Both the position numbers and the translations under genes were made by a program. The notes below the pieces were generated by a model. It was given only the letters and a program-made list of their open reading frames with translations. It ran no database searches and was not told the origin of the DNA. A stretch of DNA of 33,514 nt, taken from contig NZ_BBYK01000089.1 of NCBI RefSeq assembly GCF_001570365.1, positions 1 through 33,514 on the forward strand. Direction: 5' to 3'. Positions 8,230-17,453 of the stretch are shown piece after piece (position 1 is the first letter of the stretch; each line of letters starts with the position of its first letter). This stretch comes from Microtetraspora fusca (GTDB lineage Bacteria; Actinomycetota; Actinomycetes; Streptosporangiales; Streptosporangiaceae).

Positions 8230-9063
8230 ATGTCACCTGGTGTGACCTCAGTTATCACGCTCCTCACCGACTACGGGCTGGAAGACGGTTTCGTCGCCGC
8301 GTGCCACGGAGTGATCATCGGTATAGCCCCGCAGGCCCGGATCATCGACGTCGCGCACCTCGTGCCCGAGGGCGACGTGCGGCGCGGCGCGGCGATCCTG
8401 GCGCAGACCCTGCCCTATCTGCCCGCGGGCGTCCACGTCGCGGTCGTCGATCCCGCCATGGGCGGGAACCGCCGGCTGGTCGCGATCGAGGCGGGCGGGC
8501 GGGTGTTCCTCGCCCCCGACAACGGCGTGCTGTCCTGGGCGGTCCACGCGGCGGGCGGCGCTGAGGCGGCCTACGAGATCGCCAACGAGGAACTGTTCCT
8601 CACGCCGGTCTCGCCGACCTTCCCGGGGAGGGACGTCTTCGCGCCCGTGGCGGCGCATCTGTGCGCCGGGCGCCGGCCGTCCGACGTCGGCCCGCGGATC
8701 GACGTCCTCGGACTGGTCTCGCTGCCCGCGCCCACCTCCCGCGTGCGGGACGGCGTGGTCGAGGGCGAGGTGCTGTCGGTGGACCGCCACGGCAACGTGC
8801 AGCTCTCCATCACCGGGGCGGACCTCGCCGCCCTGAACGTGCGCCCGGGCGACACGCTGGGCGTCGGGCTGGGCAGGCGCCAGCTCGTCGTGCCGTACCG
8901 CGAGACGTTCGCGACGGTCCCGCCGGGTGACCTGGTCGCGTTCACCGACTCGGCGGGGCTCGTCGCGCTCGCCGTCAACTCCGGGGACGCCTCCGAGCGG
9001 CTCGGCCTGCCACCGGGCGCGCACGTACGGCTGTCGCCGCAGCCGCACAAGGCACACTCCTGA
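8230..9063 (+). CDS. SAM hydroxide adenosyltransferase (DUF62) family protein with altered active site
   Basis: A 277-residue protein of the DUF62/SAM hydroxide adenosyltransferase family, which hydrolyses S-adenosylmethionine to adenosine and methionine. Family blocks are present: LLTDYGLEDGFVAACHG (11-27), AHLVPEGD, VVDPAMGGNRR (72-82), LAPDNGVLS (94-102), GRDVFAPVAAHLCAG (133-147) and a C-terminal beta-barrel domain with VDRHGNVQLSI. The usual DPGVGTxRR reads DPAMGGNRR, keeping the Asp and Arg. The usual TFHGRD reads TFPGRD, so the histidine I recall as part of the Asp-Arg-His catalytic set is Pro132. The protein may be slow, altered or a SAM sensor. The ATG at 8230 is chosen; a start at 8146 overlaps the divergent gene and adds a non-family extension. 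Confidence 0.85.
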   Translation: MSPGVTSVITLLTDYGLEDGFVAACHGVIIGIAPQARIIDVAHLVPEGDVRRGAAILAQTLPYLPAGVHVAVVDPAMGGNRRLVAIEAGGRVFLAPDNGVLSWAVHAAGGAEAAYEIANEELFLTPVSPTFPGRDVFAPVAAHLCAGRRPSDVGPRIDVLGLVSLPAPTSRVRDGVVEGEVLSVDRHGNVQLSITGADLAALNVRPGDTLGVGLGRRQLVVPYRETFATVPPGDLVAFTDSAGLVALAVNSGDASERLGLPPGAHVRLSPQPHKAHS

Positions 9064-9172
9064 CATAACCGAAAGCGACCGCTCGTTCACGGAAATCATC
9101 GCTCCGGCGGGCGGATCATGCGAGAATCGGCCTCCCTGACCCGCCGTCCCGGGGAGGAGGACCGTCACGGCC

Positions 9173-10261
9173 ATGAGGTCGGCGCTGCTCCTCTGCATCG
9201 TGCCGATCCTGCTGGCCGCCTTCCTGCTCACCGGCGCGGCCGGTCCCTCCGAGGACGTCGGCGCGACGATCCGGGCCCGCCAGTGGCCGCTCCAGGCGAT
9301 GGAGGTCCGTACGGCGTGGCGGACCACGCGCGGCGCCGGAGTCACGGTCGCCGTGCTCGACACCGGCGTCGACGACCGGCACCCCGATCTCTCCGGAGCG
9401 GTCGTCCAGGGCCCCGACTTCACCGGTGCGGCGTCCGCGCCGGGGGCCCCGCCGTCCTGCGGCCGCGGAACCGGTGGCGGAACCGGCGCCGAGCCGGACC
9501 CCGGACCGAGCACCAAGGCGAGCGGCGGCGCGCCACCGGCCACGCCCGGCAAGCACGGCACCGCGATGGCCGCCCTGATCGCCGGACGCGGGCACGGTCC
9601 GAGCCGCTCCTACGGCGTCCTCGGCGTCGCCCCCGAGGCGCGCATCCTCTCCATCAAGGTCACCCTGGACGGCGACGACCCGCGGTGGACCGGCGCGGCG
9701 CACACGGCCTGCCGCGACGCCGTCGCCCGGGGCATCCGGTACGCCGTGGACCACGGCGCGCAGGTGATCAGCATGTCGCTCGGCGGCGGCAGCGGCGCCT
9801 ACCGCGGGTCACCGGCCGAGGAGCGCGCCGTGCGGTACGCGCTGTCCCGCCAGGTCGTGCTGATCGCGTCCTCCGGCAACGACGGCGCGGGGGCCAACCG
9901 CAGGAACTTCCCCGCCGCCTATCCCGGCGTCATCGCGGTCGGCGCGGTGGACCGGGCGCTGCGTCCCGCGCCCTTCTCCAACCGGCAGCGCTACCTCTCC
10001 CTGGTCGCGCCGGGCACGGAGATCGTCAGCGCCCGCGGAGGGCACTCCTACGTGACGGCGGACGGGACCAGCCCCGCCGCGGCCCTCGTCTCCGGCGTCG
10101 CCGCGCTGGTCCGCTCCCGCTACCCCGACCTGCCCGCCCGCGATGTGCGCCGGGCGCTCCAGCGGGGCGCCTCCCCCCAGCCGCCCGGCGGCCACGACGA
10201 CGCGTACGGGGCGGGAATGGCGAACGCCCGGCGCGCCATCGAGGCGGCCGGGCGTCTGTGA
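9173..10261 (+). CDS. secreted subtilisin-like serine protease (S8, mycosin-like)
   Basis: A 362-residue protein with an N-terminal signal segment (RSALLLCIVPILLAAFLL, residues 2-19). The complete S8 triad is visible: Asp63 in VLDTGVD, His128 in GKHGTAMA and Ser300 in ADGTSPAAA, plus the oxyanion Asn236 in SSGND. A Gly/Pro/Ala-rich insert at 88-126 between Asp and His may be a surface loop. It resembles the mycosin group, but there is no C-terminal membrane helix and no type VII secretion gene nearby, so it is probably a free extracellular protease. GGAGGAGG lies about 12 bases upstream of the ATG. It is convergent with the oligopeptide importer genes; a link through peptide scavenging is conceivable but not shown. 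Confidence 0.92.
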   Translation: MRSALLLCIVPILLAAFLLTGAAGPSEDVGATIRARQWPLQAMEVRTAWRTTRGAGVTVAVLDTGVDDRHPDLSGAVVQGPDFTGAASAPGAPPSCGRGTGGGTGAEPDPGPSTKASGGAPPATPGKHGTAMAALIAGRGHGPSRSYGVLGVAPEARILSIKVTLDGDDPRWTGAAHTACRDAVARGIRYAVDHGAQVISMSLGGGSGAYRGSPAEERAVRYALSRQVVLIASSGNDGAGANRRNFPAAYPGVIAVGAVDRALRPAPFSNRQRYLSLVAPGTEIVSARGGHSYVTADGTSPAAALVSGVAALVRSRYPDLPARDVRRALQRGASPQPPGGHDDAYGAGMANARRAIEAAGRL

Positions 10262-10278
10262 CCCGTGGAGCGGCGGCG

Positions 10279-11298
10279 TCAGCTCACGTGGACGACGTCC
10301 GACGCCTCGGCGAAGTGGCAGGCGCTCGGGTGGTCGCCCGACTTCGCGCGGATCTCCAGCAACGGCTCCTGCTCGGCGCAGATGTCCTGCGCCTTCCAGC
10401 AGCGCGTACGGAACCGGCAGCCCGACGGCGGGTTGGCCGGCGAGGGCGGGTCACCCTGCAGGATGATCCGCTCCCGCTGCTCGCGTCCCTCCGGATCGGG
10501 CACGGGCACGGCCGACAGCAGCGCCTGCGTGTACGGGTGGCTCGGCCGGTCGTAGATCTGGTTGTCCGTGCCGATCTCGACCATCTTGCCGAGGTACATC
10601 ACCCCGACGCGGTCGGAGATGTGGCGCACCACCGACAGGTCGTGGGCGATGAAGATGTACGCGAGGTTGAACTCCTTCTGGAGCCCGTCCAGCAGGTTCA
10701 TCACCTGGGCCTGGATCGACACGTCGAGCGCGGAGACCGGCTCGTCACAGATGATGATCTCCGGCTGGAGCGCGAGCCCCCGGGCGATGCCGATGCGCTG
10801 GCGCTGGCCGCCGGAGAACTGGTGCGGGTAGCGGTTGATGTGGTCGGGGTTGAGACCCACGACCTCCAGCAGCTCCTGCACCCGCTTGCGCCGGCCGTCC
10901 TTCGGCACGACCCCTGAGTGGATCTCGAACGGCTCACCGACGATGTCGCCGACCGTCATCCGCGGGTTCAGCGAGGTGTACGGGTCCTGCATCACCATCT
11001 GGATGTTGCGCCGCATGTGCTTGAGCTCGGAGCCCTTGGCCGTGGTGATGTCCTTGCCGTTCACCACGACCTTGCCCGAGGTGGGCCGTTCGAGCGCCAT
11101 CAGGAGCTTGGCCAGGGTGGACTTGCCACACCCCGACTCACCCACGATGCCGAGCGTCTCACCGCGGTGCAGGTCGAAGGAGATGCCGTCGACCGCCTTG
11201 ATCGCGCCGACCTGCCGCTTGTAGAGGATGCCCTGGGTCAGCGGGAAGTGCTTGACCAGGTCGCGGACTTCGAGCACGACCTCACTGGGCGTCGCCAT
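10279..11298 (-). CDS. oppF: oligopeptide ABC importer, ATP-binding protein F
   Basis: A 339-residue ATPase with Walker [10 protein letters not shown] (53-61), signature SGGQRQR, Walker [13 protein letters not shown], and the C-terminal oligopeptide-transporter extension ending in a four-cysteine segment ([14 protein letters not shown]). These features identify the OppF/DppF subtype. It is the last gene of the five-gene importer operon, and its start overlaps the oppD end by 17 bases, so translation is coupled. It pairs with OppD to power peptide uptake. Confidence 0.93.
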   Translation of the reverse strand: MATPSEVVLEVRDLVKHFPLTQGILYKRQVGAIKAVDGISFDLHRGETLGIVGESGCGKSTLAKLLMALERPTSGKVVVNGKDITTAKGSELKHMRRNIQMVMQDPYTSLNPRMTVGDIVGEPFEIHSGVVPKDGRRKRVQELLEVVGLNPDHINRYPHQFSGGQRQRIGIARGLALQPEIIICDEPVSALDVSIQAQVMNLLDGLQKEFNLAYIFIAHDLSVVRHISDRVGVMYLGKMVEIGTDNQIYDRPSHPYTQALLSAVPVPDPEGREQRERIILQGDPPSPANPPSGCRFRTRCWKAQDICAEQEPLLEIRAKSGDHPSACHFAEASDVVHVS

Positions 11299-12313
11299 CG
11301 AGGACCTCCCTCCAGAAGTGGCAGGCGCTGCCGCGCGTGCCGCTGATCGTGTGCAGCGGGGGAACGTCGGTCACGCACTTCTCCTGCCGGTACGGGCAGC
11401 GGGGGTGGAACGCGCAGCCCGTCGGCATGTCGAGCAGGTTGGGCGGCATCCCCTTGATCGCGTACAGCTCCTGGCCCTTGAGGTCGACCCGGGGGATCGA
11501 CTCCAGCAGGCCCTTCGCGTACGGGTGCGCCGGGCTGCGGTACAGATCGTGGACCGAGGCGTTCTCCACGATCCGCCCGCCGTACATGACGGCGATCTTG
11601 TCCGCGACGTCGGCGACGACGCCGAGGTCGTGGGTGATCAGGATCAGCCCCATGTTGCTCTCGCGCTGGAGCTCGGCGAGCAGCTCCATGATCTGCGCCT
11701 GCACCGTCACGTCCAGGGCGGTGGTCGGCTCGTCCGCGATCAGCACCTCGGGGTCGAGCGCGATCGCCATCGCGATCATGATGCGCTGGCGCATACCGCC
11801 GGAGAACTGGTGCGGATAGTCGCTCACCCGCTCCTTGGCGGCCGGGATGCGGACCCGGTCCATGAGCTCGATCGCCTTCTTCTTGGCGTCGGCCCGGGAC
11901 ATGCCGCGGTGCATGCGGAACATCTCGGCGATCTGCCAGCCGACCGGGAAAACCGGGTTGAGCGCGGACAGGGCGTCCTGGAAAATCATGGCGATGCCCT
12001 CGCCCCTGACCTTCCGCCGCTCCTCCTCGGGGAGCTTCAGCAGGTCCGTCCCGCGGAAACGGATCTCCCCACTGGCGATCTTGCCGGGCGGCATGTCCAG
12101 GATGCCCATGATGGTCTGGGCGGTGACGCTCTTGCCGGAGCCGGACTCGCCCAGGACGGCCAGCGTCTCCCCCGCGTTCACGCTGTAGGTGACGCCATTC
12201 ACCGCCTTGGCCACGCCGGCCCGGGTGTGGAACTCGACGTGGAGGTTGTCCACCTCAAGCAGCGCGCCACCGTAGGTGCCGTCGCTCTTGCTCTCGGGAA
12301 GCACTTCGGTCAC
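11282..12313 (-). CDS. oppD: oligopeptide ABC importer, ATP-binding protein D
   Basis: A 343-residue ATPase with Walker A GESGSGKS (55-62), signature FSGGMRQR, Walker [13 protein letters not shown] and a C-terminal cysteine-bearing extension ([12 protein letters not shown]) typical of OppD/DppD. The GTG start at 12313 follows AGGAGG by eight bases. It overlaps oppF by 17 bases and follows oppC by 12 bases. Confidence 0.93.
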   Translation of the reverse strand: MTEVLPESKSDGTYGGALLEVDNLHVEFHTRAGVAKAVNGVTYSVNAGETLAVLGESGSGKSVTAQTIMGILDMPPGKIASGEIRFRGTDLLKLPEEERRKVRGEGIAMIFQDALSALNPVFPVGWQIAEMFRMHRGMSRADAKKKAIELMDRVRIPAAKERVSDYPHQFSGGMRQRIMIAMAIALDPEVLIADEPTTALDVTVQAQIMELLAELQRESNMGLILITHDLGVVADVADKIAVMYGGRIVENASVHDLYRSPAHPYAKGLLESIPRVDLKGQELYAIKGMPPNLLDMPTGCAFHPRCPYRQEKCVTDVPPLHTISGTRGSACHFWREVLDGDAQ

Positions 12314-12325
12314 GGTACGTGCCTC

Positions 12326-13273
12326 CTAGCGAAGCTTGGGGTCGAGTGCGTCGCGCACGGCTTCGCCCAGCATGACGAACGTGAGCACGCAGAGGGACAG
12401 GAACGCGGCCGGGAAGAGCATCGCGTGCGCGCCGGTCCGGATGTACCGGGTGTGGTCGGCGATCGCGATGCCCCAGGAGATGACCGGCGTGCGCAGACCG
12501 ATGCCCAGCAGCGACAGCGTCGCCTCGGCGCCGATGTAGCTGCCGATCGTGATCGTGGCGTACACCAGGATCGGGGCCAGCGAGTTGGGCAGCAGGTGCT
12601 TGAAGATGATCCGGAACGGCCCGGCGCCCAGAGCCCGCGCGGCCTGCACGTAGTCCTGGTGTTTCGCCTGGATGACCGCGGATCGCGCGATGCGGGCCAG
12701 CACCGGCCAGCCGAGCACCGCCAGCACGATGATGACGACGGTCATGATCAAGGTCTTGCCCGGGTTGGCCTGCACCGGCGCGACCGAGCCGAGGATGATG
12801 ATCGCCCCCAGCACGTACGGCACACCGAGGAAGATCTCACCGATGCGGGACAGCAGCGAGTCGAGCCACCGGCCCCGGTACGCCGCGACCACGCCGACCA
12901 CGCCGCCGAGGAGGACGGTGCCCACAGTGGCGAGCACGCCCACGATGATCGACGTGCGGGCGCCGTAGATGGTGCGCGCGAACACGTCCCGGCCCTGGAG
13001 GTCGAACCCGAACCAGGCGTCGGAGCTCGGCGGCTCCATGCTCCTGGCCAGCGTGGCGTACTCGGGGTTCTTGCTCGTGAACAGTGACGGGAAGGCGGCC
13101 ATCACCAGGAACACGATGAGCAGCACGAAGGAGATCCAGAAGATCTTCCGGTGCTTCAGGATGTCCCAGGTGTCGTGCCAGAGGCTGCGCGGCTTTCCGG
13201 ACGAGGCCGGCGCGGCGGCCGAGGGCTCCGGTACGCCCTGAACCAGGTCTTGCGTGGCGGTCGGTTCACTCAT
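12326..13273 (-). CDS. oppC: oligopeptide ABC importer, permease C
   Basis: A 315-residue permease. After a cytoplasmic N-terminal stretch it has a first helix at ISFVLLIVFLVMAAFPSLF, a DUF-type periplasmic loop and the BPD_transp_1 EAA loop (ARALGAGPFRIIFKHLLPN), followed by further helices. This is the OppC/DppC topology. It overlaps the oppB stop by eight bases. Confidence 0.92.
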   Translation of the reverse strand: MSEPTATQDLVQGVPEPSAAAPASSGKPRSLWHDTWDILKHRKIFWISFVLLIVFLVMAAFPSLFTSKNPEYATLARSMEPPSSDAWFGFDLQGRDVFARTIYGARTSIIVGVLATVGTVLLGGVVGVVAAYRGRWLDSLLSRIGEIFLGVPYVLGAIIILGSVAPVQANPGKTLIMTVVIIVLAVLGWPVLARIARSAVIQAKHQDYVQAARALGAGPFRIIFKHLLPNSLAPILVYATITIGSYIGAEATLSLLGIGLRTPVISWGIAIADHTRYIRTGAHAMLFPAAFLSLCVLTFVMLGEAVRDALDPKLR

Positions 13274-14192
13274 AACGGATCCTCGGGTCGAGCACGCCGT
13301 AGAGGAGGTCGACGAGCAGGTTGGCGAGCAGGTAGACCAGCACCAGCAGGGACGCGATCGGCACCACGATGGTGAAGTCGTGGTCGTTGACCGCGCGCCA
13401 CAGCAGGCCGCCGATGCCGTTGATGTTGTAGATGCCCTCGGTGATGATCGCTCCGGACATCAGTGAGCCGACCTCGGTGCCGATGAAGGTCAGCGCCGGG
13501 ATCAGCGAGTTGCGTAGGAGGTGCACCCCCACGACCCGGCGGTTGGTCATGCCCTTGGCGATCGCGGTCCGCACGTAGTCGGACCTGCGGTTCTCGATGA
13601 TGCTCGTCCTGGTCAGTCGGGCGGTGAAGGCCAGGTTGAGGCTGGCCAGCACGAACGCCGGCACGATCAGTTCGCCGAACGGCGCCTCCGGGCTGACCGT
13701 CGGCTTGATCAGGTCGAGCTGCACGCCGAACAGCCACTGCAGGAGGAAGCCGGTGACGAAGACCGGCAGCGACAGCAGGATCAGCGTCGAGATCGTGATC
13801 ACGTTGTCGAGGAAGCCGCCGCGCTTGAGGCCGGAGAGCACGCCGGCCGTGATGCCGATGACGGCCTCGATCACGACGGCCATCAGGCCGAGCCGGACCG
13901 TGATCGGCCACGACTCTCCGAGCTGCGAGGCGACGGAGACGTTGTTGAAGTTGACGCCCAGGTCGCCGGTCAGCAGGTTCTTCAGGAAGTGCCAGTACTG
14001 CACGAGGATCGGCTGGTCGAGGCCGAACTCCGCACGCATGGCGTTGATGTAGGCGTCCGGGCAGGGACGCTGGCCGCAGCGCGCGGCGAACGGGTCGCCG
14101 GGAAGCTGCCAAACCATGTAATTGATGAGAAAGGTCGTGCCAAGGAGCACGGGTATGAGTTGCAGCAGGCGCCGGATCGCATATCGGCCCAT
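13266..14192 (-). CDS. oppB: oligopeptide ABC importer, permease B
   Basis: A 308-residue permease with the OppB/DppB N-terminal RRLLQLIPVLLGTTFLINYM helix, the periplasmic loop with two cysteines (CGQRPC) and the EAA loop (RTAIAKGMTNRRVVGVHLLR). The ATG at 14190-14192 is chosen because GGAGGTG precedes it at five to six bases; the upstream GTG at 14204 overlaps that SD. It is separated from oppA by about 190 bases carrying two hairpins. Confidence 0.92.
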   Translation of the reverse strand: MGRYAIRRLLQLIPVLLGTTFLINYMVWQLPGDPFAARCGQRPCPDAYINAMRAEFGLDQPILVQYWHFLKNLLTGDLGVNFNNVSVASQLGESWPITVRLGLMAVVIEAVIGITAGVLSGLKRGGFLDNVITISTLILLSLPVFVTGFLLQWLFGVQLDLIKPTVSPEAPFGELIVPAFVLASLNLAFTARLTRTSIIENRRSDYVRTAIAKGMTNRRVVGVHLLRNSLIPALTFIGTEVGSLMSGAIITEGIYNINGIGGLLWRAVNDHDFTIVVPIASLLVLVYLLANLLVDLLYGVLDPRIRYE

Positions 14193-14296
14193 GCGCACCT
14201 CCACTCTGACGCTAAAGGTCGTGCACGCAATCCCCTACCGGTCCACAATGCCGCAGGTAGATGAGTGCGGGTGACCGAAGGAAGGCTGGACGGTGA

Positions 14297-14320
14297 TGAT
14301 CACGTGACGTTGCGTGATCA
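14297..14320. repeat. palindrome between oppA and oppB
   Basis: TGATCACG (14297-14304) and CGTGATCA (14313-14320) are perfect inverted arms around eight bases. It lies after the oppA terminator-like hairpin and about 105 bases before the oppB start (minus strand). It may be a regulator operator for an internal promoter or an RNA stem that stabilises the upstream oppA message. Confidence 0.55.
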
Positions 14321-14335
14321 TTACAAACAGCCAGC

Positions 14336-14364
14336 GAGGCCGGCCCCGGTCAGGAACCGGCCTC
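14336..14364 (-). terminator. terminator or attenuator after oppA
   Basis: GAGGCCGG (14336-14343) pairs with CCGGCCTC (14357-14364), 20 bases after the oppA stop. On the minus strand the stem is followed by GCTGGCTGTTTGT. Partial termination here would let the binding protein be made in excess over the membrane parts, as in many importer operons. Confidence 0.6.
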
Positions 14365-14384
14365 GTGGCGCATGCGAGGCGAGC

Positions 14385-16076
14385 CTACGCTTCCTTGATC
14401 GCGATAGAGAGGGGGTCGAGGACGCCGAACGGCGTGACCTTCACCCCGGTCACCCACTTGGAGGTGCCGGCCTGCAGACCGAAGGACCACAGCGGGATGG
14501 CGTTCATCTCCTTGGTCAGCATGGCCTCGGCTTCCTGGTACTTGGCGATGGAGTCGGCCGGGTCGGTCGCGGTGTCGGCCTCACGCAGCTTGGCGTCGAG
14601 CTCCTTGTCGCTGAACAGCCCGTCGTTCGAGCCCGCGCCCGTCTTGAACAGCGGGTTCAGGAAGTTCTCGATGTGCGGGTAGTCCATCTGCCAGCCGGTG
14701 CGGAACAGGCCCTTCATCTTGTGCGACGTGATGATGTCGCGGAACTCGGCGAAGGTCGGGACCGCCTTGCCGACGAAGGTCACGCCGGCGTCCGGGCCGA
14801 AGGCCTGGTTGATGCTGTTGGCCGTGGCGTCCACCCACTCCTTGTGGGCGGCGTCGCCGTTGTACCAGATCGGGAACTCCTTGGGCGGGGTGTAGCCCGC
14901 GGCCTTGGCCTTGGCGAGGTACTCCTTGGCCTTGGCCGGGTCGTAGGCGCAGAGCTCGCCGCACGCGCCCGGGGTCTTGTAGCCGTCGACCAGCGGGGAG
15001 ATCCAGCCGTCCAGCGGGACGCGACCCTTGTTGAAGATCTTGTCGGTGATCGTCTTCCGGTCGATCGCCATGGAGACGGCCTTGCGGAAGTCAGCGTTGC
15101 CGCCGAACTCCTTGTCGTACAGCGGGAAGGTGACCGTCTGGATGACGCCCTGCTGGCCCTCGATGGCGCGGTCGCCGAGGTCGCTCTTCCACTTGTCGCC
15201 GGCCAGAGCGGACGGCGGGATGAGCTCGGTGAAGTCGAGGTTGTTGGAGACCAGGTCCGCGTAGGCCGCGTCGTCGTCCTTGTACATCTTGTAGACGATC
15301 TTCTTGACCTTGGGCTTCTCGGTGCCCGCGTAGTCCGGGTTGGCGTCAACCACGATCTGCGAGTTGTGGTCCCACTTCACGAACTTGAAGGCGCCGTTCG
15401 TGACCGGGTTCTGGGCGAAGCTCTTCGGGTCCTTGAAGAACGCCTCGGGGAGCGCGGAGAAGGTGGTGTAGCCCAGCTTGGTGCGGAACACCGCCTCGGG
15501 AGCGGTCAGCGTCACCTTGAAGGTCAGGTCGTCGATGACCTCAAGCCCGGACATCTTGTCGGTCTTGGGCTTCGGGGCCTCCTTCGGCCCGTCCGGGCCG
15601 TCCGGGTCCTCGGTCGCCACGTCCGAGTAGCCCTCGACGCCACCGAACCACCAGCCGCCGTTCTGCGCGTTCGGGCTGTACGCCGTGTAGTTCCACGCGT
15701 CCACGTAGTTCTTGGCGGTGACCGGCGAGCCGTCGCTCCACTTCAGGCCCGGCTTGAGCTTGATCGTCCAGACCTTGTTGTCCGGGCTCTCGATCGACTC
15801 GGCCTGGCTCAGCTCAGGGGCGGCGGTGTCGCTGTTGTACTTGATCAACTGGTCGAAGACGAACTGGTTGATCGTGCCGCCGCAGACCTCGTTGATGTTG
15901 CCCGGGACGAAGCCGGTCTGGGGCTCACACCCGCGGATGTAGACGGTGCCGTCAGCCGCGCGCGGGTTGGTGCCGCCGCTGCCGCCGGAGCTGCTGCCGC
16001 CACCGCCGCACGCGGCGACACCCAGCGCAAGCAGCGCGGTGCCGGCGGCGATCTGTGCGCCCTTAGCTACGCGCAT
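14385..16076 (-). CDS. oppA: oligopeptide ABC importer, substrate-binding lipoprotein
   Basis: A 563-residue family 5 solute-binding protein. It has a lipoprotein signal peptide with lipobox LGVAAC (lipidated Cys23) and a Gly/Ser linker. The body is typical: WTIKLKPGLKWSDGSPVTAK, ALTLT-type domain segments and a repeated Tyr/Trp-rich ligand pocket. The length fits OppA/DppA-like peptide binders. GAGGGAGGA lies upstream of the ATG at 16074-16076. It leads the operon A-B-C-D-F, so this set forms a complete peptide importer. Whether it takes oligopeptides, dipeptides or another ligand cannot be told. Confidence 0.93.
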   Translation of the reverse strand: MRVAKGAQIAAGTALLALGVAACGGGGSSSGGSGGTNPRAADGTVYIRGCEPQTGFVPGNINEVCGGTINQFVFDQLIKYNSDTAAPELSQAESIESPDNKVWTIKLKPGLKWSDGSPVTAKNYVDAWNYTAYSPNAQNGGWWFGGVEGYSDVATEDPDGPDGPKEAPKPKTDKMSGLEVIDDLTFKVTLTAPEAVFRTKLGYTTFSALPEAFFKDPKSFAQNPVTNGAFKFVKWDHNSQIVVDANPDYAGTEKPKVKKIVYKMYKDDDAAYADLVSNNLDFTELIPPSALAGDKWKSDLGDRAIEGQQGVIQTVTFPLYDKEFGGNADFRKAVSMAIDRKTITDKIFNKGRVPLDGWISPLVDGYKTPGACGELCAYDPAKAKEYLAKAKAAGYTPPKEFPIWYNGDAAHKEWVDATANSINQAFGPDAGVTFVGKAVPTFAEFRDIITSHKMKGLFRTGWQMDYPHIENFLNPLFKTGAGSNDGLFSDKELDAKLREADTATDPADSIAKYQEAEAMLTKEMNAIPLWSFGLQAGTSKWVTGVKVTPFGVLDPLSIAIKEA

Positions 16077-16547
16077 AGTGGATTGATCCTCCCTCTAAGG
16101 ATGGGCGTTGGCGGGCCTGCCCCGTCACTTCGCGAGGTCCCTCTGATGGTGGTGAGGTTCCCTCGTTTGTACGCATGGCCAAGCCTGCTGACGCCCTGCC
16201 AGTCGTCGCGAGCATCCCTCACTCCGCACACCAGACGAGTCTCTGGCGCATTGCAGTTCGGTCACACGTGCGTCGGCGGGGCGTCATACGCATACCAACA
16301 AGGCCGGGCTAAATGCCACTGTTAAGCCTAAACCACCAAATAAGGTACACATAGGATGGGATTGGTGGGGCATCGGTCGCCTCATGACATCAGACCTCGT
16401 GCCTTGTCCCCATACCACGACCCGCTGGGCTACCTTTGACCAAGCCGCGGCCCCGCACCCCGCGACGGTCGTGGCCGACATCCATGAGAGGCCAACGGAT
16501 GACCATCACCGGTCTCTTACTCATCACCATCCAATAGAGTCCATCCC
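16077..16547. other. divergent promoter region of oppA and the exporter genes
   Basis: About 470 bases with no credible gene; ORFs crossing it belong to antisense frames of oppA. It must hold the oppA promoter (minus) and the exporter promoter (plus). The part around 16315-16360 is clearly AT-richer (TTAAGCCTAAACCACC and TAAGGTACACATAGGAT), a likely promoter or regulatory zone. No clear operator palindrome was seen. Confidence 0.5.
16535..16540 (+). promoter_or_regulatory. -10 element for a leaderless exporter mRNA
   Basis: TAGAGT sits seven bases before the ATG at 16548 and no Shine-Dalgarno sequence precedes that ATG. This is the TANNNT-N7-ATG layout of leaderless actinobacterial transcripts. 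No good -35 is visible. Confidence 0.45.
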
Positions 16548-17453
16548 ATGAGCCAGCCGGATTCCGCGGTCGCGGACGCCCAGGCGGGCGGCGGGGCGCC
16601 GGAGTCGATGGCCGCGCTCGCCGCGCGACACGGGTTGCGACGCGCCATCGCGCGCCCCACCCTGCCCGCGTACCTGCGCCAATTGTGGACGCGACGGCAC
16701 TTCATCCTGACGTATGCCACGTCCAGGAACGTGTCGAAGTACTCCGAATCGGCACTCGGCCAGCTCTGGCAGGTGCTCACACCGTTGCTCAACGCCGCCG
16801 TCTACTGGCTGATGTTCGGCGTCATCCTCGGGCAGAGCAAGCACATCGACAACTACCCCGCGTTCCTCATCACCGGGGTCATGGTCTTCACCTTCACGCA
16901 GCGGACGGTCATCAGCGGCGCCAAGTCCGTCTCGTCGAACCTCTCGCTGATCAGGGCGCTGCACTTCCCGCGCGCCTCGCTGCCCCTGGCGTACGCGGTG
17001 CAGGAGCTGCAGCAGCTCGCCTGGTCCATGGGCGTGCTCGTCGCGCTCATCCTGGTGACCAGGGAGCCGATCACCTGGCTCTGGCTGCTGATCCCCGTGT
17101 CGCTGGCCCTGCAGATGATCTTCAACATCGGCGCCAGCCTCTTCATGGCCCGCGTCGGCGCGTTCGTCCGCGACACCAACCAGCTGTTGCCGTTCATCAC
17201 CCGCACCTGGCTGTACGCCTCCGGCGTCTTCTACAGCATCACGGAGCGCACCGCGAACCTGCCGCAGGTGCTCCGCTGGGCCCTGGAGTTCAACCCGGCC
17301 GCGGCCTACATCGAATTCATGCGCGATCTACTGATCTACCAGAGGTTCCCCGAGCGCTGGGCCTGGATAACGTGCGTATTCTGGGCAGTGTTCGCACTGA
17401 TCGTCGGCTTCTGGTACTTCTGGCGGGCCGAGGAGAGGTACGGACGTGGCTGA
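16548..17453 (+). CDS. ABC-2 type polysaccharide or teichoic acid exporter, permease
   Basis: A 301-residue membrane protein of the Wzm/TagG type. A cytoplasmic N-terminus contains the amphipathic FILTYATSRNVSKYSESALGQLW-like gate region. Six membrane helices follow (PLLNAAVYWLMFGVILG, AFLITGVMVFTFTQ, LAWSMGVLVALILV, WLWLLIPVSLALQMIF, TWLYASGVFYS, ITCVFWAVFALIVGFWYFW). It overlaps the ATPase gene by eight bases, so the two are co-translated. These pairs move undecaprenyl-linked glycans or teichoic acids across the cytoplasmic membrane. No glycosyltransferase genes are adjacent, so the cargo is unknown. Confidence 0.9.
   Translation: MSQPDSAVADAQAGGGAPESMAALAARHGLRRAIARPTLPAYLRQLWTRRHFILTYATSRNVSKYSESALGQLWQVLTPLLNAAVYWLMFGVILGQSKHIDNYPAFLITGVMVFTFTQRTVISGAKSVSSNLSLIRALHFPRASLPLAYAVQELQQLAWSMGVLVALILVTREPITWLWLLIPVSLALQMIFNIGASLFMARVGAFVRDTNQLLPFITRTWLYASGVFYSITERTANLPQVLRWALEFNPAAAYIEFMRDLLIYQRFPERWAWITCVFWAVFALIVGFWYFWRAEERYGRG

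Noticed and set aside
9173-10261. Type VII secretion locus based on the mycosin-like protease
   Set aside because: No WXG100, EccB/C/D/E genes are nearby and the protease lacks the C-terminal membrane helix.
9118-10917. 599-residue plus-strand ORF
   Set aside because: Antisense or out of frame to the subtilisin-like protease and oppF; Arg/Pro-rich with no domain.
11228-13087. 619-residue plus-strand ORF
   Set aside because: Antisense to oppF, oppD and oppC, which have complete family motifs and overlapping gene ends.
14265-16325. 686-residue plus-strand ORF
   Set aside because: Antisense to oppA; composition is typical of a high-GC shadow frame.
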